The notes beneath the pieces are model-generated. The model searched no databases, was not told the DNA's origin, and saw nothing but the letters and a program-made list of their open reading frames with translations. Position numbers and translations under genes: made by a program. From Cylicocyclus nassatus (lineage: Eukaryota; Nematoda; Chromadorea; Rhabditida; Strongylidae), in assembly GCA_958299035.1 (NCBI GenBank), contig CATQJL010000316.1:16717676-16781675 (forward strand): DNA of 64,000 nucleotides, read 5' to 3'. Shown here in pieces: positions 53,902 through 64,000 of this stretch; within the stretch, counting starts at the first letter, position 1; every line of letters begins with the position of its first letter.

Positions 53902-54951
53902 GTACGACATTTTCTACACACACTTGTAAATAAATCACACATGAAGAACGAAAAAACAGATTGCAATGGTTTCCACAACCTTGTCAATTGACACCACATG
54001 AACGACACATGTTTATTGTTGACCACTGCGTCACCTCTGCTTCGCAAAGGCTCGCACTGGTGCCACCATCTGTATGCCTTACTCACTCCAGCAATAATGG
54101 CTTTGAAACTCACCGCGCTATGCAGACTATCCCGAATGAGTTGTAAACAACTAGTCATTCCGAATTTCATGTGAAATCGGTCATGTCGCGTGGATAAAAC
54201 TTTTTGCAGGAAAACAAACGCAGATTTTTATAGGTTTTTGATTTTCCCATGGTCTTGACGGTTGCTATAAAAAAACAGTAGTTACCGTGAGCAACATTTT
54301 TGTGCAAAAATCTCGTCAAATGCTCTGGTAAAAGCCTGGCAAATTATATGCAACCAATTCTTTTTGGCGCCGTTTTTTGTAGAGTAGTGGAATTTTTATC
54401 ACTTTTTGGGCCTAGTTTGTGGCTTGCAAATTTACTTTCCATACACATCCACGACTCTGCAAGAAGTGGAATTAAGACCCAGTTTTGTGGGCCAAATGCA
54501 AAGTGGATCCGTTTGACGCGTAATTTCTAAGAGATCCACTCAACAAATCTGCTTGTGCTTTTGTATGTTGGACTTTCATGCAGTAGCAAGTGCTGTGCGT
54601 AATTTGAGCTCGGAACTTTGGCTGAAACACGCTGTGAATTTCGTGACAGACAGACATTCAGACAGATAGACATACAAAAACACACAAATATTCTTAGGCC
54701 GTTAGTTAAGATAAATACTTTAAATTCGGGTGATTAAATCGTGAATAACTTGAAACAAGCAAACGTGAAGCATAGCTGATAAATATTAATTGAATAAACA
54801 TGAACTGAAATTATTCTACATATATGAGGGAAGGAAAACCCACTTAGTGTGGTAACACTAAAAATAAATGCATGATCAATGAAGAATAAGTATATATAGA
54901 TGTTCGCTTGCTGGCTCCACCACTCCTTCCGCAGTAGTCGTTTTGTCTACA

Positions 54952-56403
54952 CAGTGCTGGACATAATTATAGAGACACTCTAGAAATAGTCGTAATTTTT
55001 GTTCTTGTCAGTGAATCTGTCTGAAACTTTGCTGTATGGTGCGCATGTAAGCCTACCACAACTCCTCAGAACGGCTTCCAAACCCATTGATTTCGAACGG
55101 CGAAAAATGGAAAAATTCAAAAAAGCCTGCTTTGCAAGCTGACATAGTTATAAGGACACCTGGCCTTTTTAAACATTATCGCATTCCTTGACTCCCAAAT
55201 TTTTTTGAGTTACATCCCAAAATATGAAACTTTTGCAGCACCTAGGACCTGTCATGCTACTCAAGGAAAGATGATCCTTGCATTTTTCGTTTTCGAAGGC
55301 ATCAGAAGTCAAACTGCGTCAACAAACAGCTGGTTTGAGGAGTTTTCAAGCCAGCGTTCATTTCAAATGACAGTCCTGGAGTACACTTAGTTTTCTTGAT
55401 AAATAAGGTGAAGAGCGCTTTCGTAAACTCCGCGTAAGCGCTGATTTTGACGGACAGACTCCAACCTCACCATAGGGCTGTCGCGCTTTTGCACCAAAAA
55501 ACTCGATTTCCAGTGTTCGTGAAATGATGGACTCGATTTATTATATTATCTACATGGAGAGCTTTTGCAACAACTTTCAGTTTTTCTAGTGCTGCGGTTG
55601 GCATTTAGATTGAAATACTTTGCACAAAAATTCTCTGCGACCAGTAGATTCAACACAATCTAGATCTCATTAATTCCTTCTCTGTTTCATGTCGCATTTT
55701 ACGCGGTAGGTGAAACTAGTTGAGATTTTGAAGTTTCAAGCGCACTCTTGTTCGATTTCTTGATTTGAGTTGGATATGATTGTGCAGGGTGCTCCACTCA
55801 ACTCTCAACGGATGACAACTGCGGCTGAACCAGAGAGTGCAACCCCGAAATTTTTTCCTGATTAGGCACACAAGTTTATTGTTGTACGTGTATTGTTGCG
55901 GCTACATTGCAGCGTTTTCTGTAACTTGAAAATCGCGTTTTGTTGTGCAAAAGCGCGACAACCCTATGGTGAGGTTGGAGGCTGTTATTTGAAATGAATG
56001 CAGGCTTGAAAACTCCTCAAACCAGCTGTTTGTTGACGCAGTTTGACTTCTGATGCCTTCGGAAACGAAAAATGCAAGGATCATCTTTCCTTGAGTAGCA
56101 TGACAGGTCCTAGGTGCTGCAAAAGTTTCATATTTTGGGATGTAACTCAAAAAAATTTGGGAGTCAAGGAATGCGATAATGTTTAAAAAGGCCAGGTGTC
56201 CTTATAATTATGTCAGCTTGCAAAACAGGCTTTTTCGAATTTTTCCATTTTTCTCCGTTCGAAATCAATGGGATTGGAAGCCGCTCTGAGGAGTTATGGT
56301 AGGCTTACATGCGCACCGTACAGCAAAGTTTCAGACAGATTCACTGACAAGAACGAAAATTACGACAATCTCTAAAGTGTCTCTATAATTATGTCCAGCA
56401 CTG
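54952..56403. mobile_element. Tc1-type foldback with CAGTGCTGGACATAATTATA ends (1452 bp)
   Basis: Ends are CAGTGCTGGACATAATTATA and the mirror TATAATTATGTCCAGCACTG. TA follows at 56404-56405, and the left flank has changed to CA. The arms are near perfect for about 430 bp, so the same 45-residue frame (SYIPKYETFAAPRTCHATQG..) is read from both arms in opposite directions. It is not a transposase. A unique centre of about 500 bp separates the arms. Confidence 0.88.
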
Positions 56404-56405
56404 TA

Positions 56406-57706
56406 TGAGCAATATTGCATTTGGCATCGGGAATTCATTCTGTGGCATCTCGCGACATACATCTCTCTCTAGCAAGCATTGTTAACATTGGTGAATTGTA
56501 ATGCGATTTACGAAAGGAGCATCGCGGCTGGCGTTCGGATGTCATTTTGTTGCAGTTCGATCTCTTCAGATTGCACACATTTGCATCACGATCCGCGATA
56601 TAAAACAAAACACAAAAACAACGTTGAACACTGTAGAAACAATTGCTGATGTGCGTACCTTTACTTGACAGCGGCATGCGGTTAAGCGCGCACCACTGCG
56701 CTTGAAGCAGACGCCGCCATTCAGATTGTTTAGCTATAACTAGGCGGGAGGAGAGGCTTCAAAGCGCTTGAGAATCAGTTTAAAGATTTCAAATGTAGAA
56801 CAAAGTTATTATAAGAGTTTGGTAAATTATATGAAAAGAGGAAAAAATTGTAATTTTGAAAAAGAAAACTCTGAAAAAGGTTTACCAGCCTTTAGCTTAC
56901 ATTACTTTTTCATGATCTTCCAAACATAGCCTCCAACTCCCTGCGCGTTCAAACACCTATTTCTGTGTTTTATGCTTTCATTTAAACGTAAACAAGCCAA
57001 TTCTTCATTTCGGCATATTTTGATTTCCCCCGTATGCTGAAGACCTCATTGGTGGTGGAAATTGCGGGTTTTGCAAAGAATGTAATTTATGGCAGTGAGG
57101 AGCACTTGCGACGTGTTTAGAAGATGAGGAGTTGGAGTGAAAGAGGAAGAATAGTTGTTGTAGAAAGAGAAGAAAAAATGAGAGTTTATCTGACTTTGAC
57201 TTGCGACAAATGTTGGGAAAAGCTTTTTGGTCATGAGAAGAGACGCAGAATTTGCTGGATTGATGGGCGTGAAGATGGCCAACTTCAAAACTTTGTTCTC
57301 CTTTATTTTTACTTGAAAATCTAGTTTTAGATTGTCTGGGGTGATCAAAAAGTTTTTCCAACAATTTTATCACTTCCGCGACTTTGAATTTGCACGCAGT
57401 AATTAGCATTTTATTGCACCATTTTTGCTGTTTGCCTCAAATAATATTCAGCCTGCTCCGCAAGCTGCCTGTGCGGAGGCAGCTTGCGGAGCAGTCCAGG
57501 GAATCACCATGATCTTTTCGGTCTGCAATGTTTTTCAGAATCGTTGCTTCAGCCAGTAAAATTTGTTTAGGTACAAAAAATAATTAATGGCATGTTCCAA
57601 AGTTAATTGTTCTTCGTTTTGGTCTTAACAACTCATACAACAAAATCGGCTTGGTAGGAGTGCGCTTGTTTGAATGTCATTGTCAGGGCGAGTGCGTCTT
57701 TTCTAC
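56406..57706. other. Unassigned sequence with a perfect 17-bp hairpin
   Basis: At 57453-57494 CTGCTCCGCAAGCTGCC is mirrored exactly by GGCAGCTTGCGGAGCAG, loop TGTGCGGA. Overlapping frames of 100-134 codons on the minus strand and 66 on the + strand at 57005-57409 have no motif I recognise. No splice-bounded exon found. Confidence 0.35.
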
Positions 57707-57708
57707 TA

Positions 57709-58226
57709 CTCAGATAATCGCCGGGGGCAGGCGGTCCGCAAACTCGCGCTTTTCTGCAGGCGGTCAGCAGAATTTTGGGGCGTTCCTGCAAGCGCTCCGC
57801 AAATAATTTCTTTCAGCGAGCGCTGGCCAAATTTTCAGCAAGCGCTCGGACTCTTTTTAGGCATTTTCGGCGTACGTCGAGCGCAGGCAAGACTCTGTGT
57901 GGCAGAGTTGTCACCGTTGGTTCAGTTACTCAAGTTTGAGGTACTTTCTCTCAGCGGAAAGTACCTGACGGTTGAGCGGTCCTCCACAAAGGACCGTGCG
58001 GTCCTCGAAATTTTTGCATATTCTCGCGGAAGGTCCGCGAGAATGCGGCCACTGCGCCGCAGCTAATCCATAAAAAAACCGCGATTGTTCTTCAAGCATT
58101 CGTCTTTAATTTCGCCAACTTTCTTCCAAATTTCTGCAAGCGGCCCGCAAAAAATCAACGAACTATTTTTCCGGTGCCCGCCTGCCCACAAAACGCATCG
58201 CCGCTTGCCCCCGGCGATTATCTGAG
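57709..58226. mobile_element. CTCAG-end GC-rich foldback (518 bp), TA duplication
   Basis: Ends are CTCAGATAATCGCCGGGGGC and GCCCCCGGCGATTATCTGAG. TA stands at 57707-57708 and 58227-58228. Internal hairpins include TTCTCGCGGAAGGTCCGCGAGAA. The 130-codon + frame is a by-product of the GC-rich arms. It sits exactly at the broken left edge of the third microsatellite foldback. Confidence 0.9.
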
Positions 58227-58228
58227 TA

Positions 58229-59359
58229 GATGTTCGCATTAGCCTTATTATCTGTATGCCTTATGCCTCATTTTCAGAATGGTGACATCAAAACTCGCCG
58301 CGCTAGGCTGACTATCTCGTATTAACTGTAAACAAATACTCATTCCGAACGTTCCATGTGAGATCGGTGATTTCGCGTGGATGACATTTTTCGTTGAAGA
58401 ACAAATGCAAATTTGAATGTTTTTGAAATTTTTATGGCATGGCAGTTGCCACAAGGGCAGTAATCACTGTAAGCTACATCTCTGTGCAAAAACCTTCTCA
58501 AATGCTCAAACATTGGCAAGTTGACCTTTTACGCAGCAAATTCCTTTCGGCCCCTTTCCGTCAAATCGTGGACTTTTAATCACTTTTTGATTTGAAGACT
58601 ATGTCTTGCGCATTTACTTGCACGCAATGACGACTTGACAGAAAGTGCTGATACGGACCCAATTTTGCTGCCCAAAAACCAAGTGGTTGCTTGACGCTTA
58701 CTTTCTAAGAAATCCACTCAACGAATCCGAATTTTGCGCCTTCATGGCAGGCTTTCATTCTGGTAGCATGCGCTATGCAAAATTCGTTTCAGATCGTTGA
58801 CCGGAACACACACACACAGACCACATACATACATACATACATACATACATACATACATACATACATACATACATACATACATACATACATACATACATAC
58901 ATACATACATACATACATACATACATACATACATACATACATACATACATACATACATACATACATACATACATACATACCTACATACATACATACATAC
59001 ATACATACATACATACATACATACATACATACATACATACATACATACATACATACATACATACATACATACATACATACATACATACATACATACATAC
59101 ATACATACATACATACATACATACATACATACATACATACATACATACATACATACATACATACATACATACATACATACATACATACATACATACATAC
59201 ATACATACATACATACATACATACATACATACATACATACATACATACATACATACATACATACATACATACACATACACCACACACACCACACACACAT
59301 ACGCATGCACACATACACAGACAAAATCACGTAAGCACTTTTAGCCCGCTATTATAAAT
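58229..59359. mobile_element. Foldback transposon with subterminal microsatellite, copy 3 (right half only)
   Basis: From TTATCTGTATGCCTTATGCC onward it follows the right arm of the other two copies, through GGTAGCATGCGCTATGCAAA and the ending AGCCCGCTATTATAAAT. The left arm is absent: the sequence left of the CTCAG element does not match. The simple-repeat slot next to the end is occupied by the long CATA tract. Confidence 0.8.
58823..59271. repeat. (ACAT)n microsatellite, about 449 bp
   Basis: About 112 tetranucleotide units with a single A-to-C change at 58981. Flanked by CA-rich text (ACACACACACAGACC left, ACACATACACCACACACACC right). Because the unit is 4 bp and the tract lacks stops in several frames, it creates spurious 185-190-codon frames (MYVC- and IHTY-repeats) on both strands. 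Confidence 0.97.
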
Positions 59360-59477
59360 AATGTTGTATATCAGCAAAGACAAGTATGCAGAAAAAAATC
59401 AAGGCCGCTCCGAACACAATTGTCTACGGCCTCGAGTAATAACAGAAACGATGTCAGAAACCTCGGGGCGCTTTTTA

Positions 59478-60655
59478 TCAGGCTGTTCACTAAGTTTTGC
59501 AACTACTTTTATAACTTCTTTTACTTTGCAAAAAGGCGCCCTCAAATTTCACCATCATGTAGGTTGCGACGTAAGCTACAAGTGCAGCCAATTTGTGCAA
59601 GATTCTGACGTCGCAGCGGAGTTACGGTAGTATATGGTATGACGAAAAAATTTGGAGATTACCCTATTTTCAGAAGTATAAGGCTCACTCATGTATAAGG
59701 CGCACCTGCTGCGCGAACGTTAACGTGGATGTTGCGCCCTAGATTTGGGCTTGGCTTGAGCTATACTTTAATGGTCCACTTATCTATACTTTACCTGGAG
59801 ATTGCTGAATGATTGCTTCAGAGTCAGGATGTCAATGCTTTCAACTTTCAAAAAAGTTTAGCGAAAATTTGACTAGATGTAAACATAAACGAACTCAGTG
59901 ACAAACATAAGACGAGTTTCAGAAGATAACAGTAGTGTTTTAGTGTAAAATTTTTGTTTGGCGACTTATGATGAAATAAAAACAGAGCAGACTGATTTTT
60001 TAAACAACACATGGCCATAAGAGATTTAACGGAGAAAGAATGTTGGAAACTATTGCAAAAAGTTAGTACCGCTGCCTTTGCGGCGTCGCACATCGCCCGC
60101 TCGTCGCGAAACTGCTCGAGCGCGGTGCACAAAAATGCGTCTTATACTCCGAAAAATAGGGTATTTCAAAATTGGCGAAGCTTTGCGCAGATGGGTTATC
60201 TGACATGCTGATCACGAAAACGATATCGGTTTTGCATGGTAGGAGATTCTTGCAACGTTACGGTAGGTTTACTGTAAGGGGTTTCAAGCTAAACAGGAAA
60301 AGGGGCGTAATTTTGATGAATGGATATGATAATATGATAACTCGTTTAATTTGTGAGGGCGCCAATTTATGGAGTTGTCTTCGAAATCCATTTCTTCCTT
60401 GCTGAGCTAGATGAGTCAACCTTAAATAACAATTGAGGCACACTTCCGAATTGTTATGATCTAGGTTGAAAACGGGTTCATTTTCACTTAATACCCCATA
60501 AATCCTTGAATTTCACCACTTTCGAACAATTCTCTATTTTGTCATTAGAAAGCGAGCGGCTTATGCCAACCTATACCTTACATGGCAGTCTACAGCAATA
60601 ACCAAAAGCGAGAAGTTATGGACTCAGTGCTAATTAGACTTAGTGAGGAGCCTAA
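59478..60655. mobile_element. TTAGG-type MITE, GTTGAAAACTAAG subfamily, old copy with nested element
   Basis: The left end TCAGGCTGTTCACTAAGTTT follows TA (59476-59477). The right end GGAGCCTAA precedes TA (60656-60657). Text such as GTAAGCTACAAG..GCAGC and CATGCTGATCACGAAAACGAT matches 22930-23742. It is interrupted by 59662-60161. Confidence 0.75.
59662..60161. mobile_element. Pogo-like MITE with CCCTATTTTC ends (500 bp), TA duplication
   Basis: Left CCCTATTTTCAGAAGTATAA then GGCTCACTC; right TGCGTCTTATACTCCGAAAA then ATAGGG. TA lies at 59660-59661 and 60162-60163. The end resembles the widespread animal terminal motif TATTTTTCGGAxTATAAGxCGC; pogo-like is my inference from this and the TA target. 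The uninterrupted host text at 23100-23130 shows the empty site. Confidence 0.75.
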
Positions 60656-60669
60656 TATATTGAATAAAA

Positions 60670-60955
60670 AAGCCTAGGACGACACGTCATGGAAACTGCC
60701 TTATGCGTCACACCTACGGTTCCGAAACAGTCTTCACAAACGCCAATTCCTCACGCACTTGAGTGCCCCGATATGCTGCGAAGGAAATGAATTTCAGAAT
60801 GAACGCGCGACAAGTGAGCGATGGGACTCTTTCGTTCGTGAGGGGAAAGCTCCATCACGAAACATTGGCGGTGTTGGCCTTATCGATTAACTGTGTCGTC
60901 TATCGTCGATTTGCATAAGATCCTGTCAACTCGACTAGTCTGCGATTACGACAAC
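60670..60955 (+). pseudogene. Decayed RTE endonuclease fragment
   Basis: The text CGACACGTCATGGAAACTGC, then GACAAGTGAGCGATGGGACT, then CATAAGATCCTGTCAACTCG aligns in order with 31605-31890 of the full RTE element, with many changes and deletions. No frame is open. This is an older insertion of the same family, truncated at both ends. Confidence 0.75.
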
Positions 60956-61162
60956 GACGTAACTGCATGCTCAGTACTGCTTACGATAAAGTAGCAACAG
61001 GCATCTACAGCGTCTAACATCTATTATAAGATGTGCAAAAGATAATTCTATGCATTTACTTATCGGACGGTTACATTTTAGATTAATGCCAATTACCTTT
61101 CATGCCTTTACACACTTGATGTTGTCCAAAAGTAAAACACCAGTGGCCGTATTCATCAACGA

Positions 61163-61264
61163 ACCTTGAGGTTAAATTTTACCTTGAGAGCACGTCTCAA
61201 GGTAGATTTTAACCTCAAGGTAACTTTGCTATTCACAAATCTACCTTGAGGTTAAAATCTACCT
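61163..61264. repeat. ACCTTGAGGTTAAA hairpin plus a third copy
   Basis: ACCTTGAGGTTAAATTTTAC and the mirror at 61196-61221 form a 26-bp stem with loop AGCACGT. A third, direct copy CTACCTTGAGGTTAAAATCT follows at 61241. Probably the end of a palindromic element whose other end I cannot place. Confidence 0.6.
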
Positions 61265-61473
61265 GGTAGTCAACAGAGTACTCACTGACGTTTATTCGGA
61301 ACATGCCATGACGTATCAGCGGTGCATGAAATCTTCTACTGCTAGTGATTTTCCGACTGCCATGTTGATAATGCCGTATATCTTGTAGGTGCACGTTACC
61401 ATGGTTTGGCAGGAAAGTCTTCTGAGGAACTAAGCAATCATGTTTCAACATGATTGGAGTGGCAATTGATATA

Positions 61474-62187
61474 CCATCGATATCAACCCGCATTGGTCTT
61501 TTCCGCGCCGCACTGCTCTAGTGCGCACGCCTTGCATCACCCATGCAAGACGTGGCGGGCGTCCACTCTTGGCGCTTTGCCAAGCAGTCAATAGCTGATT
61601 TCGCGGCCAGCCAGATCATTTTGTTGCTATTTCTTCATAATTTTCTCTTCTGTTTTCAGTTTTCTGCTGGAATAGTGATGGGCCGGCCCTAATCCGATGG
61701 ATGATATGCCGTTTTTCCAGTAACGCCTTGGGGGCTCAATATTCTATCATCTGCTATCATTTTGATGCTGTGTTACTGTTATTGTTTCCCTTCACTTTCG
61801 CTCTGAGATTTGTCGTTATTAATAACTATGTATACTTTTGGTCTTTCTTGCAAAAACTGCAAATTCAAAAATGTTAAACATTGTGACATATCCGATTTTG
61901 GATCAATGAACCAATAATAATAAGTTACAAATCTGGCAAGAGTTGGTAAAATGGCATATCATCCATCGGATTAGGGCCGGCCCATCACTTTTCCAGCGGA
62001 AAACCTGAAAATAGAAGAGAAAATAATGAAGAAATAACAACAAAGTGATCTGGCTGGCCGCGAAATCAGCTGATGATGATTGGCAAAGCGCCAAGAATGG
62101 ACGCCCGCCACTCGTGCATGGGCGTTGCAAAGCATGCGCAGTAATCAGTGCGGCGCGGAAAAGACCAATGCGGGTTGATATCGATGG
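61474..62187. mobile_element. Foldback with CCATCGATATCAACCCGCAT ends (714 bp), TA duplication
   Basis: The left CCATCGATATCAACCCGCAT is mirrored by ATGCGGGTTGATATCGATGG. TA stands at 61472-61473 and 62188-62189. Arms are about 245 bp (GTGATGGGCCGGCCCTAATC against GATTAGGGCCGGCCCATCAC) with a unique ~230-bp centre. It is inserted at the left end of the next element. Confidence 0.88.
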
Positions 62188-62189
62188 TA

Positions 62190-62760
62190 GGGTTGTCTCA
62201 AATGTTAGTACGCACTTTTTGATCGTTAATATCTCTTCTCACACAAAGTCATTCGGTTAGATTCAACAGCCATCCAGTAGAGCAGGCTTGAACTTAGATT
62301 GCTGGTATGGAGCAAAGCACGTATAGCTTTTCATTACTGTAGTATTACAATAGAAATTGAAGAGCGTTTTTAACAAAGTAAAAACCCTCCTTAACTTCCT
62401 ATCAAATTTATATAAAAACATACATCGATGGTTGAAATCAATGTATGAATTTTGGCCCAAAATGGCTAAACCAATTGGAACGCGTAGAAACTCACACCAA
62501 GGTTGTCTAATGGTGCTAGCATCTCTGAAACACTGCTACACAACTTTCCAGCTTTTCGGAAGCTTTTTTTGCTGGCCTATTTCAAAATGGCGCTGTGTAT
62601 TTTCCTACCGTCTTACAGCAATTAAGAGCCATAGGTGTTTTGCTCCATACTATAAACCTAAGTTGAAGCGCACTACTGCATGGTACTTGCAGCTAAGCAA
62701 AAGGCTTCCTAAGAAGAGAGTTACCACCGATCAAAGAGTGAGTACATACATTTGGGACAC
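62190..62760. mobile_element. Old inverted-repeat element, GGGTTGTCTCAAATGT ends
   Basis: GGGTTGTCTCAAATGTTAGT is mirrored by ACATACATTTGGGACAC, and further inward TGGTATGGAGCAAAGCACG mirrors GTGTTTTGCTCCATACTA. The ends resemble the TTAGGTTGTCTC mariner-type set. The 149-codon + frame (62357-62806) and the 65-codon minus frame read opposite arms of this repeat, so neither is a gene. Confidence 0.6.
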
Positions 62761-63187
62761 GTGTACATTAGGAAGAAGAACGCGCTTCATGGCCATCAGA
62801 GTATAAGTAGAGTTAGAATTGAGCTGTATCATATGATACGCAAATACCGCAAAGATTCACATAAGTTTTCAAAATTTTTACGTAACTCTGTTTCACTCTT
62901 ATAGTTTAGTTTGTAAAACTTTGGTTCCAAAACTCCTCCCGGCCTCTTTGTTAGGATCCGGAACAGCACGACGCCGATCCTTTTAAGGAGGAAATCGCCC
63001 AATCGAACAAAATACATCGCCCTATCGAACAACCCCTTTCTCCCACGAATCCAGGATGGGGACGCCAAAGGTGAACTGTGTGTGCAATGACACACATGAT
63101 CATATGAAATGAAGCGACTGTACGCAACTGGCGAGATCAAGCGGGAAATCATAAAAATCGATAGTGGCAAAGGCAAAGTCGTTCACG
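62761..63187. other. Unassigned, with a half-MITE
   Basis: 63055-63121 (GACGCCAAAGGTGAACTGTG, then CACACATGATCATATGAAAT) matches the right half of the MITE at 49461-49731. The rest is unassigned. Confidence 0.5.
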
Positions 63188-63692
63188 CTCAGATAATCAG
63201 CGGGGGCAGGCGGTCCGCAAACTCGCGCTTTTCTGCAGGCGGTCAGCAGAATTTTAAGGCGTGGCCAAACCTTCAGCGGGCGGCACTTCCTTTACGATCG
63301 CATATTCTGCCAGCGGGCAGTAATACAGCATTTTTTGCAAGCGCTCGGCAAATAATTCCTTTCAGCAAGCGCTGACCAAACTTTCGGCAAGCGCTCGGAA
63401 TCTTTTTACGCATTTTCGGCGTACGTCGAGCACAGGTAAGACTCTGTGTGGCAGAGGTGTCACCTTTGGTTTAATTACTCACGTTTGAGGTACTTTCTCC
63501 CAGCGGGAGAATGCGCCTCTGCGCCGCAGCTAATCTATAAGGAAACCGCGATTGTTCTCCAAGCATTAGTCTAAAATTTCGCTGAAATTTTCCAAATTTC
63601 TGCAAGCGGACCGCAAGAAATCAGCGAACTATTTTTCCGGTGCGCGCTTGCCCAAAATTCGCATGGCCGCCTGCCCCCAGCGATTATCTGAG
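63188..63692. mobile_element. CTCAG-end GC-rich foldback (505 bp), CG duplication
   Basis: Ends are CTCAGATAATCAGCGGGGGC and GCCCCCAGCGATTATCTGAG. CG stands at 63186-63187 and 63693-63694. It lacks the CGCGAGAATATGCAAAA segment present in the other copies, an internal deletion at about 63507. Confidence 0.88.
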
Positions 63693-63923
63693 CGGATGTC
63701 TATTTGCCACCGTCGTGCTGGACTCTGATACCATGTTAAAGGATTTAGAACGCTGATGCCACTGTTTTTCTTAGCTGCGGAATTTATGGACAAAGCATGA
63801 GTTTTTTGGAGCGGAAATTGGATGTGCAAGTAGGACAAAAATGGTGGCAATATATTTTTAGCGCTTCAATGGAGCAATGATAATCATTAAAGTACTTTAT
63901 TTAATAGCTACTCCAATAATCAA

Positions 63924-64000
63924 ATAGTCGAAAACTAAGTTTTGCAACTCATTTAATGCTTTCCTCTCTCTCGACATATGCACTTAATTTTGCGATTGCG
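63924..64000. mobile_element. Left end of a GTTGAAAACTAAG-subfamily MITE, cut by the window edge
   Basis: TAGTCGAAAACTAAGTTTTG then CAACTC and TTTCCTCTCTCTCGACATATG match the left arm of 22930-23742. The element continues beyond the window. Confidence 0.7.

Larger units (their letters stand above)
49749..54711. mobile_element. Foldback transposon with subterminal microsatellite, copy 2 (with nested MITEs)
   Basis: The left tip ACTTATAATAACGGGC is followed by a GT/TCTG-type stretch (49783-49818). The right arm ends CAGACAGATAGACATACAAA, then ACACACAAATATTC, then an eroded GGCCGTTAGTTAAGA. Arms of about 690 bp match 3720-6109. The CCTCTGCGAAGCAGAGG hairpin is at 50419-50435, with its mirror near 54033. 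The centre is expanded by two TTAGG MITEs, one AGGGCTTATC MITE and about 1.6 kb of unassigned sequence. Confidence 0.8.

Noticed and set aside
55205..56150. Identical 45-residue protein read twice in opposite directions
   Set aside because: Produced by the mirrored arms of the Tc1-type foldback. No coding evidence beyond the duplication.
57674..58066. 130-codon + frame, and 40186-40575 and similar frames
   Set aside because: All fall in the GC-rich CTCAG foldbacks and recur in each copy and in both orientations.
58742..59357. Open frames of 185-190 codons on both strands (MYVC and IHTY repeats)
   Set aside because: They are translations of the ACAT microsatellite, whose 12-nt period in three frames lacks stops. 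No start context, splice structure or non-repeat domain.
62357..62806. 149-codon + frame
   Set aside because: It lies across the two arms of an inverted repeat, and the opposite arm gives a similar frame on the other strand (CFAPY motif in both). No known domain.
1..64000. CRISPR array or prokaryotic operon
   Set aside because: Repeats here are transposon ends, tandem satellites or microsatellites without regularly spaced unique spacers. Genes have introns.

Overview
The window looks like intronic and intergenic DNA from a strongylid (hookworm-type) nematode. The evidence is AT-rich sequence, a split gene with short GT-AG introns, an RTE-class retrotransposon whose protein resembles those I associate with Ancylostoma-type genomes, and a very dense load of palindromic DNA transposons with TTAGG, CAGTGCTGG and other ends. 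The species is an inference. There are no operons, rRNAs, CRISPR arrays or prokaryotic signals.

Host gene: four exons on the + strand (21473-21609, 22244-22411, 48607-48710, 48760-48907) encode parts of the extracellular N-terminal domain of an M13 (neprilysin-type) zinc metallopeptidase. All four have GT/AG borders, and the phases join within each pair. Between exon pairs lie about 26 kb in which I recognise no certain exon, although the protein family predicts about 90 more residues there. That interval is packed with transposons. The HExxH catalytic exons were not found.

Mobile elements: almost everything else that can be explained is mobile. (1) At least fifteen MITE copies or fragments of a mariner type end in TTAGG..CCTAA and mostly sit between TA dinucleotides, with several unrelated interiors. 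(2) A foldback family (3720-6109, 49749-54711, 58229-59359) carries a simple-sequence repeat just inside its inverted ends; in the third copy this has grown into a ~449-bp CATA-type tract. (3) The CAAGGG..CCCTTG foldbacks have 3-bp target duplications. (4) The CTCAG..CTGAG GC-rich foldbacks have 2-bp duplications. (5) Several short elements have TTA/TAA duplications (PIF/Harbinger-like). (6) A 3.2-kb non-autonomous hAT element has an exact 8-bp duplication. (7) There are two Tc1-end (CAGTGCTGG) foldbacks and a pogo-like element. (8) One full-length RTE retrotransposon (31247-34508) has an 11-bp duplication, and one decayed RTE fragment lies near 60.7 kb.

Layout: 1-9.5 kb small MITEs and foldbacks; 9.5-15.2 kb mostly unassigned AT-rich DNA; 15.2-20.3 kb three mariner-type MITEs; 21.5-22.4 kb first exon pair; 22.4-48.6 kb the transposon-filled intron, with a four-deep nest at 26.5-30.7 kb, the RTE at 31.2-34.5 kb and more nests at 36-42 and 46-48 kb; 48.6-48.9 kb second exon pair; 49-64 kb further foldbacks, the long microsatellite and MITEs. 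Several insertions can be dated relative to one another, because the mirror arm of the palindrome they hit still shows the empty site.

The most notable signal is the first 110 nt of the RTE element. They fold into the nested double pseudoknot of an HDV-like self-cleaving ribozyme (P1 7 bp, P2 7 bp, P3 3 bp, long P4, J4/2 starting with C), and P1 begins at the first base after the target-site duplication.
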